This document shows positions 1 through 6,319 of a stretch of DNA of 12,650 nucleotides, piece by piece (positions within the stretch are counted from its first letter, which is position 1; each line of letters opens with the position of its first letter). Position numbers and translations under genes: made by a program. The notes beneath the pieces were generated by a model. It saw nothing but the letters and a program-made list of their open reading frames with translations. It searched no databases and was not told where the DNA came from. The stretch is from Mariprofundales bacterium (GTDB taxonomy: Bacteria > Pseudomonadota > Zetaproteobacteria > Mariprofundales > S012-25). The stretch lies in assembly GCA_015487905.1 (NCBI GenBank), contig WFOX01000175.1, positions 1-12,650 of the forward strand, read 5' to 3'.

Positions 1-865
1 CAATCGCGCGCGCGACCACATCGCGCGGCGCAAGCTCGGCATCGGGATGATAATCCGGCATGAAGCGGCGGCCTTGGGCATCCACGAGGATCGCGCCCTC
101 GCCGCGCAGCGCCTCGGTGAGCAGAAAGTGCGATCCTGCCGGATGGTGCAGGCAGGTGGGATGAAACTGCACGAACTCCATGTTCGCAATCGGCGCAAAG
201 GCGCGCCAGGCCATCGCGATGCCGTCGCCTGAGGCCACATGCGGATTCGTCGTGATCAAAAACGCGCGGCTGGCGCCGCCCGTTGCAAGGATCACCCAGC
301 GCGCGGCCACAGCCTGCACCTTCCCTTGCGCATCCAGAAAATAGGCGCCCAGGCAACGATCCTCGCCCGTGTGCCCGAGCCTTTTGCGCGTGATGAGGTC
401 AATGGCCGTCCAGCCTTGCAAGCGCAGCACCTCGGGATGGGGTGTCAGCGCGCGCGCAAGCGCTTCTGCAATCGCGCGGCCTGTGGCGTCCTTGGCATGC
501 GCGATGCGCCGCCGCGAATGCCCGCCTTCGCGTGTGAGATGCAGCCGCCCCGCTTCGCGATCCAAGGGCGTGCCAAGCGCGAGCAACTCCTCCACGATCG
601 CGCGCCCGCGCGCGATGATCGCGCGCACGACATGCTCGCGGCACAGCCCCGCGCCCGTGCGCAAGGTGTCCTGCACATGGCGCTCAATGGAATCATCATC
701 GGCAAGCGCGGCCGCGATGCCGCCCTGGGCGTGCCAGGTGCTCGTGGCTTCCATCGGCCCCTTGGCGACGAGCGCCACCTTGCCGATGCCCGCTTCTGCA
801 AGCTTGCGCGCGGCCCAAAGCCCCGCCGCGCCCGCCCCGATCACGAGCACATCCACTTGCAGCAT
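1..865 (-). CDS. nadB: L-aspartate oxidase NadB, N-terminal 288 residues (3' end outside window)
   Basis: This FAD enzyme oxidises L-aspartate to iminoaspartate, the first step of de novo NAD synthesis, in the cytoplasm with NadA. The frame starts at ATG (865-863) and stays open to the window edge, so the C-terminal part is missing. Visible are the N-terminal dinucleotide-binding motif GAGAAG (residues 10-15), STWHAQGGIAA (42-52), the TREGGHS loop (111-117, with the Glu corresponding to E. coli Glu121), ATGGAS (194-199), QFHPT (233-237, catalytic His), LLTEALRGEGA (248-258) and APRDVVARA (279-287, substrate Arg). The whole visible part aligns without gaps of note to E. coli NadB as I remember it. 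REGGHS and the absence of a flavoprotein-subunit His-FAD pattern favour NadB over SdhA/FrdA. No Shine-Dalgarno precedes the ATG; a TAGCCT box lies six bases upstream, so the mRNA may be leaderless. Confidence 0.96.
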   Translation of the reverse strand, partial: MLQVDVLVIGAGAAGLWAARKLAEAGIGKVALVAKGPMEATSTWHAQGGIAAALADDDSIERHVQDTLRTGAGLCREHVVRAIIARGRAIVEELLALGTPLDREAGRLHLTREGGHSRRRIAHAKDATGRAIAEALARALTPHPEVLRLQGWTAIDLITRKRLGHTGEDRCLGAYFLDAQGKVQAVAARWVILATGGASRAFLITTNPHVASGDGIAMAWRAFAPIANMEFVQFHPTCLHHPAGSHFLLTEALRGEGAILVDAQGRRFMPDYHPDAELAPRDVVARAI

Positions 866-871
866 GCGCCA

Positions 872-877
872 AGGCTA
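872..877 (-). promoter_or_regulatory. candidate -10 box of nadB (possible leaderless start)
   Basis: On the minus strand TAGCCT is followed by six bases and then the nadB ATG, so a transcript starting seven bases after the box would begin at the start codon itself. No Shine-Dalgarno is present between the two. I see no good -35 at 16-18 bases. The identical hexamer and spacing precede hemJ (1590-1595). The promoter role is inferred. Confidence 0.4.
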
Positions 878-906
878 GGGGATTTCAGCGCTTGCGCACG
901 CACGCC

Positions 907-940
907 TTGGCATGCGCCCAGACAAGTCCCTATATAGGCT
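907..940 (+). promoter_or_regulatory. candidate promoter of the CZB-domain gene
   Basis: TTGGCA (907-912, five of six matches to the sigma-70 -35) lies 18 bases before TATATA (931-936, four of six). TATATA stands out in this GC-rich sequence. An overlapping alternative -10 is TAGGCT (935-940), which fits the TAGnCT boxes seen before nadB, hemJ and accA. Either gives a short leader of roughly 16-22 bases ending in the strong ribosome-binding site at 948-959. Confidence 0.5.
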
Positions 941-963
941 TCGCTGCAAAGGGGGGTGAACCA

Positions 964-1407
964 ATGGATTGGCAGCGTGCGATTCAAGAAATCCGCAACG
1001 CGAAAAAGGCGCACAAGGCGTGGGTTGCGCGCGCGGAAGCGCTCGTGGAGGGGCTTCCCGTCTCCAAAGAACAAATCCCCGTGCTTCCGACCGAGTGCGA
1101 GTTTGGCAAGTGGTATTACGGCGAAGGCCAAGAACTGCAGGGCATTGAGGCTTTCCAAAAGCTTGAAGCCGTGCACGACGAGCTGCATCGGATTTACATG
1201 GAAATCTTCAAACTCATCTTCGGTGAGCCGGATTTGAGCCTTTTGGATCGCTTGCTCGGCCGCGAGCCTGAGATCAAGGAAGAGCAGCGCAAGAAGGCGG
1301 AGGCGCTTCTGCCGCGTCTGCGCGCGCGCTCGGGCGCCATCATGGGACTGCTCTCACAGCTTGAGGTGGAGGTGAAGCTGCGCGCGATGCGCGCGCAAAA
1401 GCGCTGA
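964..1407 (+). CDS. stand-alone CZB (chemoreceptor zinc-binding) domain protein
   Basis: A 147-residue soluble protein. Residues 14-76 carry the CZB pattern: His17 in KKAHKAW, Cys45 in the CEFGKWYYGEG core (45-55), and His71 and His75 in VHDELH. These are the three His and one Cys that bind zinc in CZB domains of chemoreceptors such as TlpD and of the diguanylate cyclase DgcZ, where the site senses zinc or oxidants such as hypochlorous acid. No methyl-accepting, GGDEF or membrane segment follows; the C-terminal half (about 80-147) is charged and predicted helical. I chose ATG 964 over an in-frame start at 892 because AAAGGGGGGTGA ends four bases before it and the CZB homology begins there. 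The gene stands alone, divergent from nadB and ahead of tRNA-Pro. The function is inferred from the domain only; a partner receiving the signal is not in the window. Confidence 0.85.
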   Translation: MDWQRAIQEIRNAKKAHKAWVARAEALVEGLPVSKEQIPVLPTECEFGKWYYGEGQELQGIEAFQKLEAVHDELHRIYMEIFKLIFGEPDLSLLDRLLGREPEIKEEQRKKAEALLPRLRARSGAIMGLLSQLEVEVKLRAMRAQKR

Positions 1408-1422
1408 TTCCACGCCTGTTGC

Positions 1423-1450
1423 TTGCGTTGCGGCGTGTGCCCGCTACGAT
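1423..1450 (+). promoter_or_regulatory. candidate promoter of tRNA-Pro
   Basis: TTGCGT (1423-1428) and TACGAT (1445-1450) are separated by 16 bases and are followed by a GC-rich discriminator (GCGCGCAC), usual for stable-RNA promoters under stringent control. Transcription would begin near 1457, seven bases before the mature tRNA. The -35 match is weak. Confidence 0.5.
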
Positions 1451-1463
1451 GCGCGCACGAAAT

Positions 1464-1541
1464 CGGGGTGTAGCTCAGCCTGGTTAGAGCGCTGCCTTCG
1501 GGAGGCAGAGGCCGGTGGTTCGAATCCACTCACCCCGACCA
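1464..1541 (+). tRNA. tRNA-Pro, anticodon CGG
   Basis: The cloverleaf is complete: acceptor CGGGGTG (1464-1470) with CACCCCG (1531-1537), D-stem GCTC/GAGC, anticodon stem CTGCC/GGCAG (1492-1496/1504-1508) with loop TTCGGGA, T-stem GGTGG/CCACT (one G-T pair) around TTCGAAT, discriminator A1538 and encoded CCA (1539-1541). The anticodon CGG (1499-1501) reads the proline codon CCG. The C1-G72 first pair is the proteobacterial proline identity feature. Variable loop is five bases (1509-1513). Confidence 0.97.
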
Positions 1542-1548
1542 GTTTGCG

Positions 1549-1573
1549 GCCGCCGCGCAAGGCGGCTTTTTTT
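1549..1573 (+). terminator. intrinsic terminator after tRNA-Pro
   Basis: GCCGCC (1549-1554), six-base loop GCGCAA, GGCGGC (1561-1566), then seven T residues (1567-1573). It lies eight bases after the tRNA and would insulate hemJ from tRNA transcription. Confidence 0.92.
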
Positions 1574-1589
1574 GTGCCCGCGCCGTTCC

Positions 1590-1595
1590 TAGCCT
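1590..1595 (+). promoter_or_regulatory. candidate -10 box of hemJ (possible leaderless start)
   Basis: TAGCCT lies exactly six bases before the hemJ ATG, the same hexamer and spacing as at nadB. There is no Shine-Dalgarno in front of hemJ, and the terminator of tRNA-Pro lies only 16 bases further upstream, so hemJ needs its own start site here. No convincing -35 is present: the position 17 bases upstream falls in the terminator T-tract. Confidence 0.4.
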
Positions 1596-1601
1596 CGCCG
1601 C

Positions 1602-2030
1602 ATGAGCTTTCTCGTCATCAAGGCCCTGCATATCGTCGCCGTCGTGGCCTGGTTCGCGGGCCTGTTTTATCTACCGCGGCTTTTCGTCTATCACGCCACG
1701 CGCCGCGAGGGGCCTTGCCACGCATTGCTCTGCACGATGGAGCAAAGGCTGTATCGCTACATCATGCGGCCGGCGATGCTCGCCGTGATCACGCTTGGCG
1801 CGATTCTTGCTTGGCTGGAATGGGATTTCGTGAAGGGGGGCGTTTGGTTCTGGCTCAAGCTGCTCTGCGTGGGCGCGCTGCTGTTTCTCCATTGGCAAGA
1901 CGGGCGCTATGTGCGCGCCTTTGCCGAGAGGCGTTCCGTGCCAAGCGAGCGCTTCTTCCGTCTTTACAACGAAGCACCCACCCTTTTGCTCGTCGCCATC
2001 GTGCTGCTCGTCGTGCTCAAGCCGTGGTAG
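1602..2030 (+). CDS. hemJ: protoporphyrinogen oxidase HemJ
   Basis: A 142-residue membrane protein of the HemJ/UPF0093 family, which oxidises protoporphyrinogen IX to protoporphyrin IX, the penultimate step of haem synthesis. Family landmarks are seen in order: KALHIVAVVAWFAGLFYLPR (7-26, with conserved His10), the FVYHA segment, MEQRLYRYIMRPAM (about 46-59), a second hydrophobic helix with WLEW, LKLLCVGALLFLH, the NEAPTLLL helix near the C terminus, and terminal LKPW. About four membrane helices are expected, and the length is normal. The loop WQDGRY after the third helix differs from the more usual YHG-type sequence but keeps His and Arg. The ATG at 1602 gives the expected family N terminus. 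The last seven bases overlap the GTG start of the next gene, so translation is probably coupled. No haem-pathway neighbour is present. Confidence 0.92.
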   Translation: MSFLVIKALHIVAVVAWFAGLFYLPRLFVYHATRREGPCHALLCTMEQRLYRYIMRPAMLAVITLGAILAWLEWDFVKGGVWFWLKLLCVGALLFLHWQDGRYVRAFAERRSVPSERFFRLYNEAPTLLLVAIVLLVVLKPW

Positions 2031-2986
2031 CGCTTGCATGGTGCAAACGCCTGTGTGCGGGGCTTGCCGTCTGCGCCCTGCTTGCGGCTTGCACCTCGCC
2101 GCCGCCGCGGCCCTTGCGCATCGCAAGCAATGTCTGGCCCGGCTATGAGCCTTTGTATCTCGCGCGCCGCATGGGGCTTTTGGAGCCTTTGCGCGTGCGG
2201 CTCGTGGAGCTCGGCTCGGCCACCGAGGTTATGGATGCGCTTACGATGGGCATGGTGGAAGGCGGCATGCTCACGCTGGATGAAGCCGTGCGCGTGGCCG
2301 CCGCGGGCACGCCGCTTTCCATCGTGCTCGTCTTTGATGTCTCCGCAGGGGCGGATGCCGTCGTCGCGCGCACGAAGATTGCCGGCGTCGAGGACCTCAA
2401 AGGCAAGCGCATCGCCGTGGAAGACACGGCGCTCGGCGCTTGGCACCTCGCGCTGTTTTTGCGCCGCTTCGGGCTTGGGCCGAAGGATGTGCACATCGTG
2501 CACGCCGAGATTGACCGCCAGCCCGAGCTTTGGCGCAAAAAACGCGCCGATGTGTTCATCACCTTTGAGCCTGTAAAAAGCCGCCTTGTCGCCATGGGCG
2601 GCAAGGTCGTGTTTGATTCGCGGCAAATCCCGGGAAAGATCGTGGATGTGCTCGTCGTGCGCCGCGAGGTGGCACAGCGCGAGCAAGCGCGCTTGCTTGC
2701 GCTGCGCAAGGCCTGGCTTGCCGCGCTTGAGGAGATGCACACGCATCCCGAAGCGAGCGCGCGCAAGATGCGCTATCGGCTTGGGCTGCCCGCCTTCAAG
2801 GTGCAAAAGGCCTTTTTGGGCCTGCGCCTTGGCGATGCCGAGGTCAATCGCCGGTTGCTTGGCGGCCACCCGCCGCCCATTTTGCGCACCGCGCGCGAGA
2901 TCGCGCAGGTGTTGCATAAGCAGGGGCTGCTTGCGGGCACGCTTTCGCCGCACGCGCTGGATGCGCTTGCTTGGAGCGCGCCGTGA
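2024..2986 (+). CDS. NitT/TauT-type substrate-binding lipoprotein
   Basis: A 320-residue periplasmic binding protein of the NMT1/SsuA/TauA-like group. The start is read as GTG 2024, which overlaps the hemJ stop; it leaves a signal peptide with basic n-region (WCKR, 6-9), hydrophobic core (10-22) and lipobox LAAC with Cys23, followed by a Pro-rich linker. So it should be lipid-anchored. The mature part begins LRIASNVWPGYEPLYLAR (31-48), the family signature around the ligand pocket, followed by a lobe with LKGKRIAVEDTALG, typical of this fold. A longer open frame reaches back to 1544 through hemJ but has no homology there. No permease or ATPase gene is adjacent; the stop overlaps the start of the histidine kinase by four bases (GTGA). 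I infer that it delivers a ligand signal to that kinase; a role as a transporter component with distant partners is the alternative. The ligand is unknown. Confidence 0.85.
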   Translation: MVALAWCKRLCAGLAVCALLAACTSPPPRPLRIASNVWPGYEPLYLARRMGLLEPLRVRLVELGSATEVMDALTMGMVEGGMLTLDEAVRVAAAGTPLSIVLVFDVSAGADAVVARTKIAGVEDLKGKRIAVEDTALGAWHLALFLRRFGLGPKDVHIVHAEIDRQPELWRKKRADVFITFEPVKSRLVAMGGKVVFDSRQIPGKIVDVLVVRREVAQREQARLLALRKAWLAALEEMHTHPEASARKMRYRLGLPAFKVQKAFLGLRLGDAEVNRRLLGGHPPPILRTAREIAQVLHKQGLLAGTLSPHALDALAWSAP

Positions 2987-5259
2987 AGTGGTGGCTGCCG
3001 ATGCGCGTGCTCACGCCGCTTGCGTTTCTCTTCGCAGCGGCCGTGGCGGCGGGGATTTTTGAACGCGCGCTAAGCCGCGGGCTTACGAAGCTGCTCGTGG
3101 AAAACCTTGTGGCCGACCTGCGCGAAGAGGCCTTTCGCACCGCGAACGAGATTGAGGAGCAACTAGAAGAGGATCACGGCTCCAGCATCCGCCGCATCGT
3201 GCAGCTTTGGGCGACGAAGTCCGGCGTGCTTGCGGCCGTGCTCATCGCGCCCAATGGGAAGCTGATGGCCGCCACACGCCAGGGATGGCTGCACGGCGAG
3301 CGCGATCCTTTGCTGGATGAGCTTTCCGCCTTCGCCGCGCCCGTGCTGCGCGAGGGCGTGCATGCGCACCCGCATGTGGCGCAAAAAGGCGCCCATCTCA
3401 TCGCAGCCGCCGTGCCCGTGCGCTTCCCCGCGGCCCAGCTCGGCCCCAAACCGCGCGGCGTGTTCGCGGTGCTGCGCGATTTCGGCGACGACGAGACGCG
3501 CGCGATGCTCGCCGTGCGCCGCTCGCTCGTAGATTTCCTGTTCTGGATGGTGCTGCTTGCGGTGCTTGGCTGGGTTGGCGTGCACTTCGGCGTGGAGCGG
3601 CGCATTCGGCGCATCATCCATGCCGCGCGCGCCGTGGCACAAGGGCGTTTCGGCGCGCAAAGCGGCGTGCGCGGCCATGACGAAATCGGCGAGCTCGGTG
3701 AAGCCTTTGACGAGATGTCGCGCGAGCTTGCGCGCCTGCAAAGGCGGCTCGTGGAAGCGCGCGAGGCCCTAGAGCACATGGCCGAAGCGGTCATGATCAC
3801 GGATGCGCAAGGAACCATCGTCTATGTCAACCCCGCCTTTGCGCGCATGACGGGCTATGAGGCCCAAGAGGCCATCGGCCAAACCCCGCGCATCCTCAAA
3901 AGCGGCAAGATGCCAGCGGAGTTTTACGCGCGCATGTGGGAGCAAATCCGCACGGGCCAAGTTTGGGAAGGCCGCATCGTCAATCGGCGCAAGGACGGCA
4001 CGCTTTACACGGCCTTGGAAACCATCGCGCCCGTGAAGAACGAGGCAGGCGAGATCGTGCGCTTCGTGGCCGTCCAGCAGGATGTGACGGATCTGGAGCG
4101 CTTGCAGCAGCGCCTGGCCGAGGTGCAGAAAAATGAAGCGCTCGCCACCTTGGTGGGGGGCATCGCGCACGACTTCAACAACATCCTCGCCGGCATCACG
4201 GGCAATCTCTACCTGCTTGCGCGCCGCCTTGCCGATGCGCACGAACAAGAGATCTTGGCGCGCGTGCAGGGACTGGCCGAGCGCGGCGCCGAACTCGTGC
4301 GGCAAATGATGACCTTTGCGCGTCAAGACTCCGTGCGCATGCGGCGTTTTGATCTCGTGCCGTTTTTCAAAGAGGCCATGCGTAGCTTGAAATCCATCTT
4401 GCCCGAGCGCGTGCGCCTGCATTGGGAGACAGAAAGCACCTCGCTTCCCATCGTCGGCGAGCCGAACCAGATCAAGCAGGTGCTTGCGGCCCTGCTCAGC
4501 AACGCGCGCGACGCCTTGGAGCACACGCCGCGGCCGCAAGTGCGTGTGCGGCTTGCGCGCTTTGCGCCTGACGAGGACTTCCGCCGCCGCTATCCCGATC
4601 GCGAAGCCAAGGCATGGGCGCTCATAGAGGTCGTGGACAACGGCTGCGGCATGGACGAGCACACGCGCAAGCGCGCGTTTGATCCCTTCTTCACGACGAA
4701 AGAGGTCGGCAAGGGCACGGGGCTGGGGCTTGCGATGGTGCTGGGCGCGATGCAGCGGCACGGCGGGCTTGTGGAGCTTCACTCCACGCCCGGCAAGGGC
4801 ACGCGCGTGCGGCTCTTTTTGCCGCTCGCCGATGAAGCGCCCTCGGGCATTGAGGCCGGCGCAAAAGAAACGGAGGCCGCGCCCGAAGGCCAAGGCGAGT
4901 GGGTGCTCGTCGCCGAAGACGAGCCTGCCCTGCGCGAGGTGCTCGCTGAAATCCTGCGCGAGCACGGCTATCAAGTGCATGCCTGCGAAAGCGGTTCGGC
5001 CGCCGCAGCCGCCTTTGCGCGCGATCCTAAGCGCTGGGCTGCGGCCGTGCTGGATGTCGTGATGCCCGAGGGAACGGGGCCTGAGGCCGCAGCGATCATG
5101 CGCCGCGAGCGCGAAAATCTGCCGATCATCTTCCTCACGGGGCACGACCGCGGGGCGTTGCCGCAAGGCTTTGCCGAAGATGCGCGCACGCGCCTGCTCT
5201 TCAAGCCCGTGCGTGCGCAAGAGCTATTGCGCACGCTCGCGGAGATCATCGCGCGCTAG
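2983..5259 (+). CDS. hybrid sensor histidine kinase (HAMP-PAS-HisKA-HATPase-REC)
   Basis: 758 residues. Order of parts: membrane helix 1 (about 7-28), periplasmic region (30-183), helix 2 (184-205), HAMP (206-258, with HDEIGELGEAFDEM), PAS (about 262-375, including VYVNPAFARMTGYEAQEAIG), HisKA with the phospho-acceptor in GGIAHDFNN (His396), ATPase domain with N-box Asn507, G1 box DNGCGM (552-557), DPFFTTK (567-573) and GTGLGL (578-583), then a receiver with acidic Glu645-Asp646-Glu647, phospho-acceptor Asp691 in LDVVMPEG and Lys741 in FKPV. All catalytic residues are intact. The start is GTG 2983, with GGAG six bases upstream and the GTGA overlap with the binding-protein gene; a TTG at 2971 would add only four residues. 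The receiver is the C-terminal end, so a separate phosphotransfer protein or regulator must carry the output; none is encoded here. The periplasmic region is the probable docking site for the lipoprotein just upstream. The stop TAG overlaps the convergent rhomboid stop. Confidence 0.95.
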   Translation: MKWWLPMRVLTPLAFLFAAAVAAGIFERALSRGLTKLLVENLVADLREEAFRTANEIEEQLEEDHGSSIRRIVQLWATKSGVLAAVLIAPNGKLMAATRQGWLHGERDPLLDELSAFAAPVLREGVHAHPHVAQKGAHLIAAAVPVRFPAAQLGPKPRGVFAVLRDFGDDETRAMLAVRRSLVDFLFWMVLLAVLGWVGVHFGVERRIRRIIHAARAVAQGRFGAQSGVRGHDEIGELGEAFDEMSRELARLQRRLVEAREALEHMAEAVMITDAQGTIVYVNPAFARMTGYEAQEAIGQTPRILKSGKMPAEFYARMWEQIRTGQVWEGRIVNRRKDGTLYTALETIAPVKNEAGEIVRFVAVQQDVTDLERLQQRLAEVQKNEALATLVGGIAHDFNNILAGITGNLYLLARRLADAHEQEILARVQGLAERGAELVRQMMTFARQDSVRMRRFDLVPFFKEAMRSLKSILPERVRLHWETESTSLPIVGEPNQIKQVLAALLSNARDALEHTPRPQVRVRLARFAPDEDFRRRYPDREAKAWALIEVVDNGCGMDEHTRKRAFDPFFTTKEVGKGTGLGLAMVLGAMQRHGGLVELHSTPGKGTRVRLFLPLADEAPSGIEAGAKETEAAPEGQGEWVLVAEDEPALREVLAEILREHGYQVHACESGSAAAAAFARDPKRWAAAVLDVVMPEGTGPEAAAIMRRERENLPIIFLTGHDRGALPQGFAEDARTRLLFKPVRAQELLRTLAEIIAR

Positions 5260-5924
5260 CGCCGCGGCACGAACACGCGCACGAGCACAAGCCCTGCGAT
5301 GAAGCCGCCGATATGGGCAAGAAACGCCACGCCTCCGCGCGAGGGATCGGACAAAAGCGCGTTGATGATCTGAAACACGAACCAAAATCCGAGCACGATG
5401 GCGGCGGGAAGCGCCTCCAAGCGCGTAAACCAGCCCAGCGGAATAAGCACGATCACGCGCGCATGCGGATAGAGCACGAAGTAAGCGCCGAGCACGCCCG
5501 AGATCGCGCCGGATGCGCCGATCATCGGGATCGTGGAATCAGGATCCTGCAAGGTTTGCGCAGCCGCCGCAGCGATGCCGCACAGAAGATAAAAGAGCAA
5601 AAACCGCGCATGGCCCATCGCGTCTTCCACATTGTTGCCGAAAATCCAAAGGTAAAGCATGTTGCCGATCAGATGCATCCAACCGCCGTGCAAAAACATG
5701 GAGGTGAAAATCGTCGCCCAAGCCGGCACCAGCGCCAAATGCGGCAGCAGCTCCGCATGGCCCGTGAGCACGGCGGGCACAAGACCGAAGGCCAAGGTCT
5801 TGGCGCGCATCGCGTGCGGGCCGCCGGCAAGCTCCCAAAAGAACGCAAGCACACAGGCCACGATGATGCCCACGGTGAAGACGGGCGGACGGCTCGTCGG
5901 GTTGTCGTCGTAAAGCGGGATCAT
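5256..5924 (-). CDS. rhomboid family intramembrane serine protease
   Basis: 222 residues, six or so membrane helices. Rhomboids cleave membrane helices inside the bilayer. The catalytic pair is visible: Ser138 in GASGAISG (136-143) and His204 in AHIGGF (203-208). The conserved HGGWMHLIGNMLYLWIFG stretch (79-96) supplies His84 and Asn88, spaced as His150/Asn154 of E. coli GlpG. The start is ATG 5924, which shares ATGA with the fxsA stop and has GAGGA just upstream; a longer in-frame opening to 6221 lies inside fxsA and has no homology. It is the last gene of the nine-gene run. Its stop TAG (5258-5256) and the kinase TAG (5257-5259) overlap on opposite strands, and no terminator is seen between them. 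The substrate is unknown, and it is closer to the general bacterial rhomboids than to GlpG proper, since it lacks the GlpG cytoplasmic domain. Confidence 0.95.
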   Translation of the reverse strand: MIPLYDDNPTSRPPVFTVGIIVACVLAFFWELAGGPHAMRAKTLAFGLVPAVLTGHAELLPHLALVPAWATIFTSMFLHGGWMHLIGNMLYLWIFGNNVEDAMGHARFLLFYLLCGIAAAAAQTLQDPDSTIPMIGASGAISGVLGAYFVLYPHARVIVLIPLGWFTRLEALPAAIVLGFWFVFQIINALLSDPSRGGVAFLAHIGGFIAGLVLVRVFVPRR

Positions 5925-6319
5925 TCCTCGTCCAAAAAGCGCACGCGCACGACGCGGCCTTCTTCCTCCGTCCAGCGCGCTTCGGGAAAGTAGCGCGCGA
6001 TGATGGCGCGGCGCACGGCCGGGATGAGCAGCAAAAAGCCCAGCGCGTCGCTCACGAATCCCGGCACGAAGAGGAGCACGCCCGCAAGCGCGAGCATCGC
6101 GCCGTGCAAGGTGGCGGCCATCGGCGGCATGCCGGCGGCAAGCTGCGCGCGTGCTTGCCAAAGCAGTTGCAGGCCCTGATAACGAACGATGATGCCGCCG
6201 ATGACGGCCGTAAGCACGCATAGCAGGATCGTGGAAAACGCGCCGATTTGCGCGCCCACGCGGATGAGCACATAGAGCTCCACAAGCGGCCCGAAAAAGA
6301 ACAGCGCGATCAATCCCAT
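5921..6319 (-). CDS. fxsA: FxsA family membrane protein
   Basis: 132 residues. FxsA is a small cytoplasmic-membrane protein; in E. coli its overproduction relieves phage T7 exclusion by F-factor PifA, and its normal role is unsettled. The family pattern is seen: a first hydrophobic helix (GLIALFFFGPLVELYVLI), the glycine-containing second helix with TAVIGGIIVRYQG (about 37-49), and the third region ALAGVLLFVPGFVSDALGFL (77-96), whose LFVPGFVSDALG core is the hallmark. The charged C-terminal tail is shorter than in E. coli FxsA (158 aa). The ATG at 6319 has a strong AAGGAGG (6331-6325) upstream, inside the end of alr. The last four bases overlap the rhomboid start. Confidence 0.9.
   Translation of the reverse strand: MGLIALFFFGPLVELYVLIRVGAQIGAFSTILLCVLTAVIGGIIVRYQGLQLLWQARAQLAAGMPPMAATLHGAMLALAGVLLFVPGFVSDALGFLLLIPAVRRAIIARYFPEARWTEEEGRVVRVRFLDEE

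Noticed and set aside
1411..1437. CACGCC/GGCGTG stem after the CZB gene as a terminator
   Set aside because: The 15-base loop and lack of a T-tract make it unlikely; it overlaps the tRNA-Pro promoter region.
1194..1529. Minus-strand open frame with MDSNHRPLPPEGSALTR
   Set aside because: This peptide is the well-known false translation of a tRNA gene (here tRNA-Pro) and the rest lies opposite the CZB gene.
1544..2986. A 480-residue open frame that runs through hemJ into the binding-protein gene
   Set aside because: Only the part from 2024 has family similarity and a signal peptide; the upstream part is the off-frame reading of hemJ and begins in the tRNA terminator.
3769..5220. 483-residue minus-strand open frame opposite the kinase
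   Set aside because: Rich in His/Arg/Ala with no family motif; an antisense shadow common in GC-rich genes, while the plus strand shows an intact kinase.
5925..6221. N-terminal extension of the rhomboid to 321 residues
   Set aside because: The added part is the off-frame reading of fxsA; ATG 5924 has its own GAGGA and the rhomboid homology begins after it.
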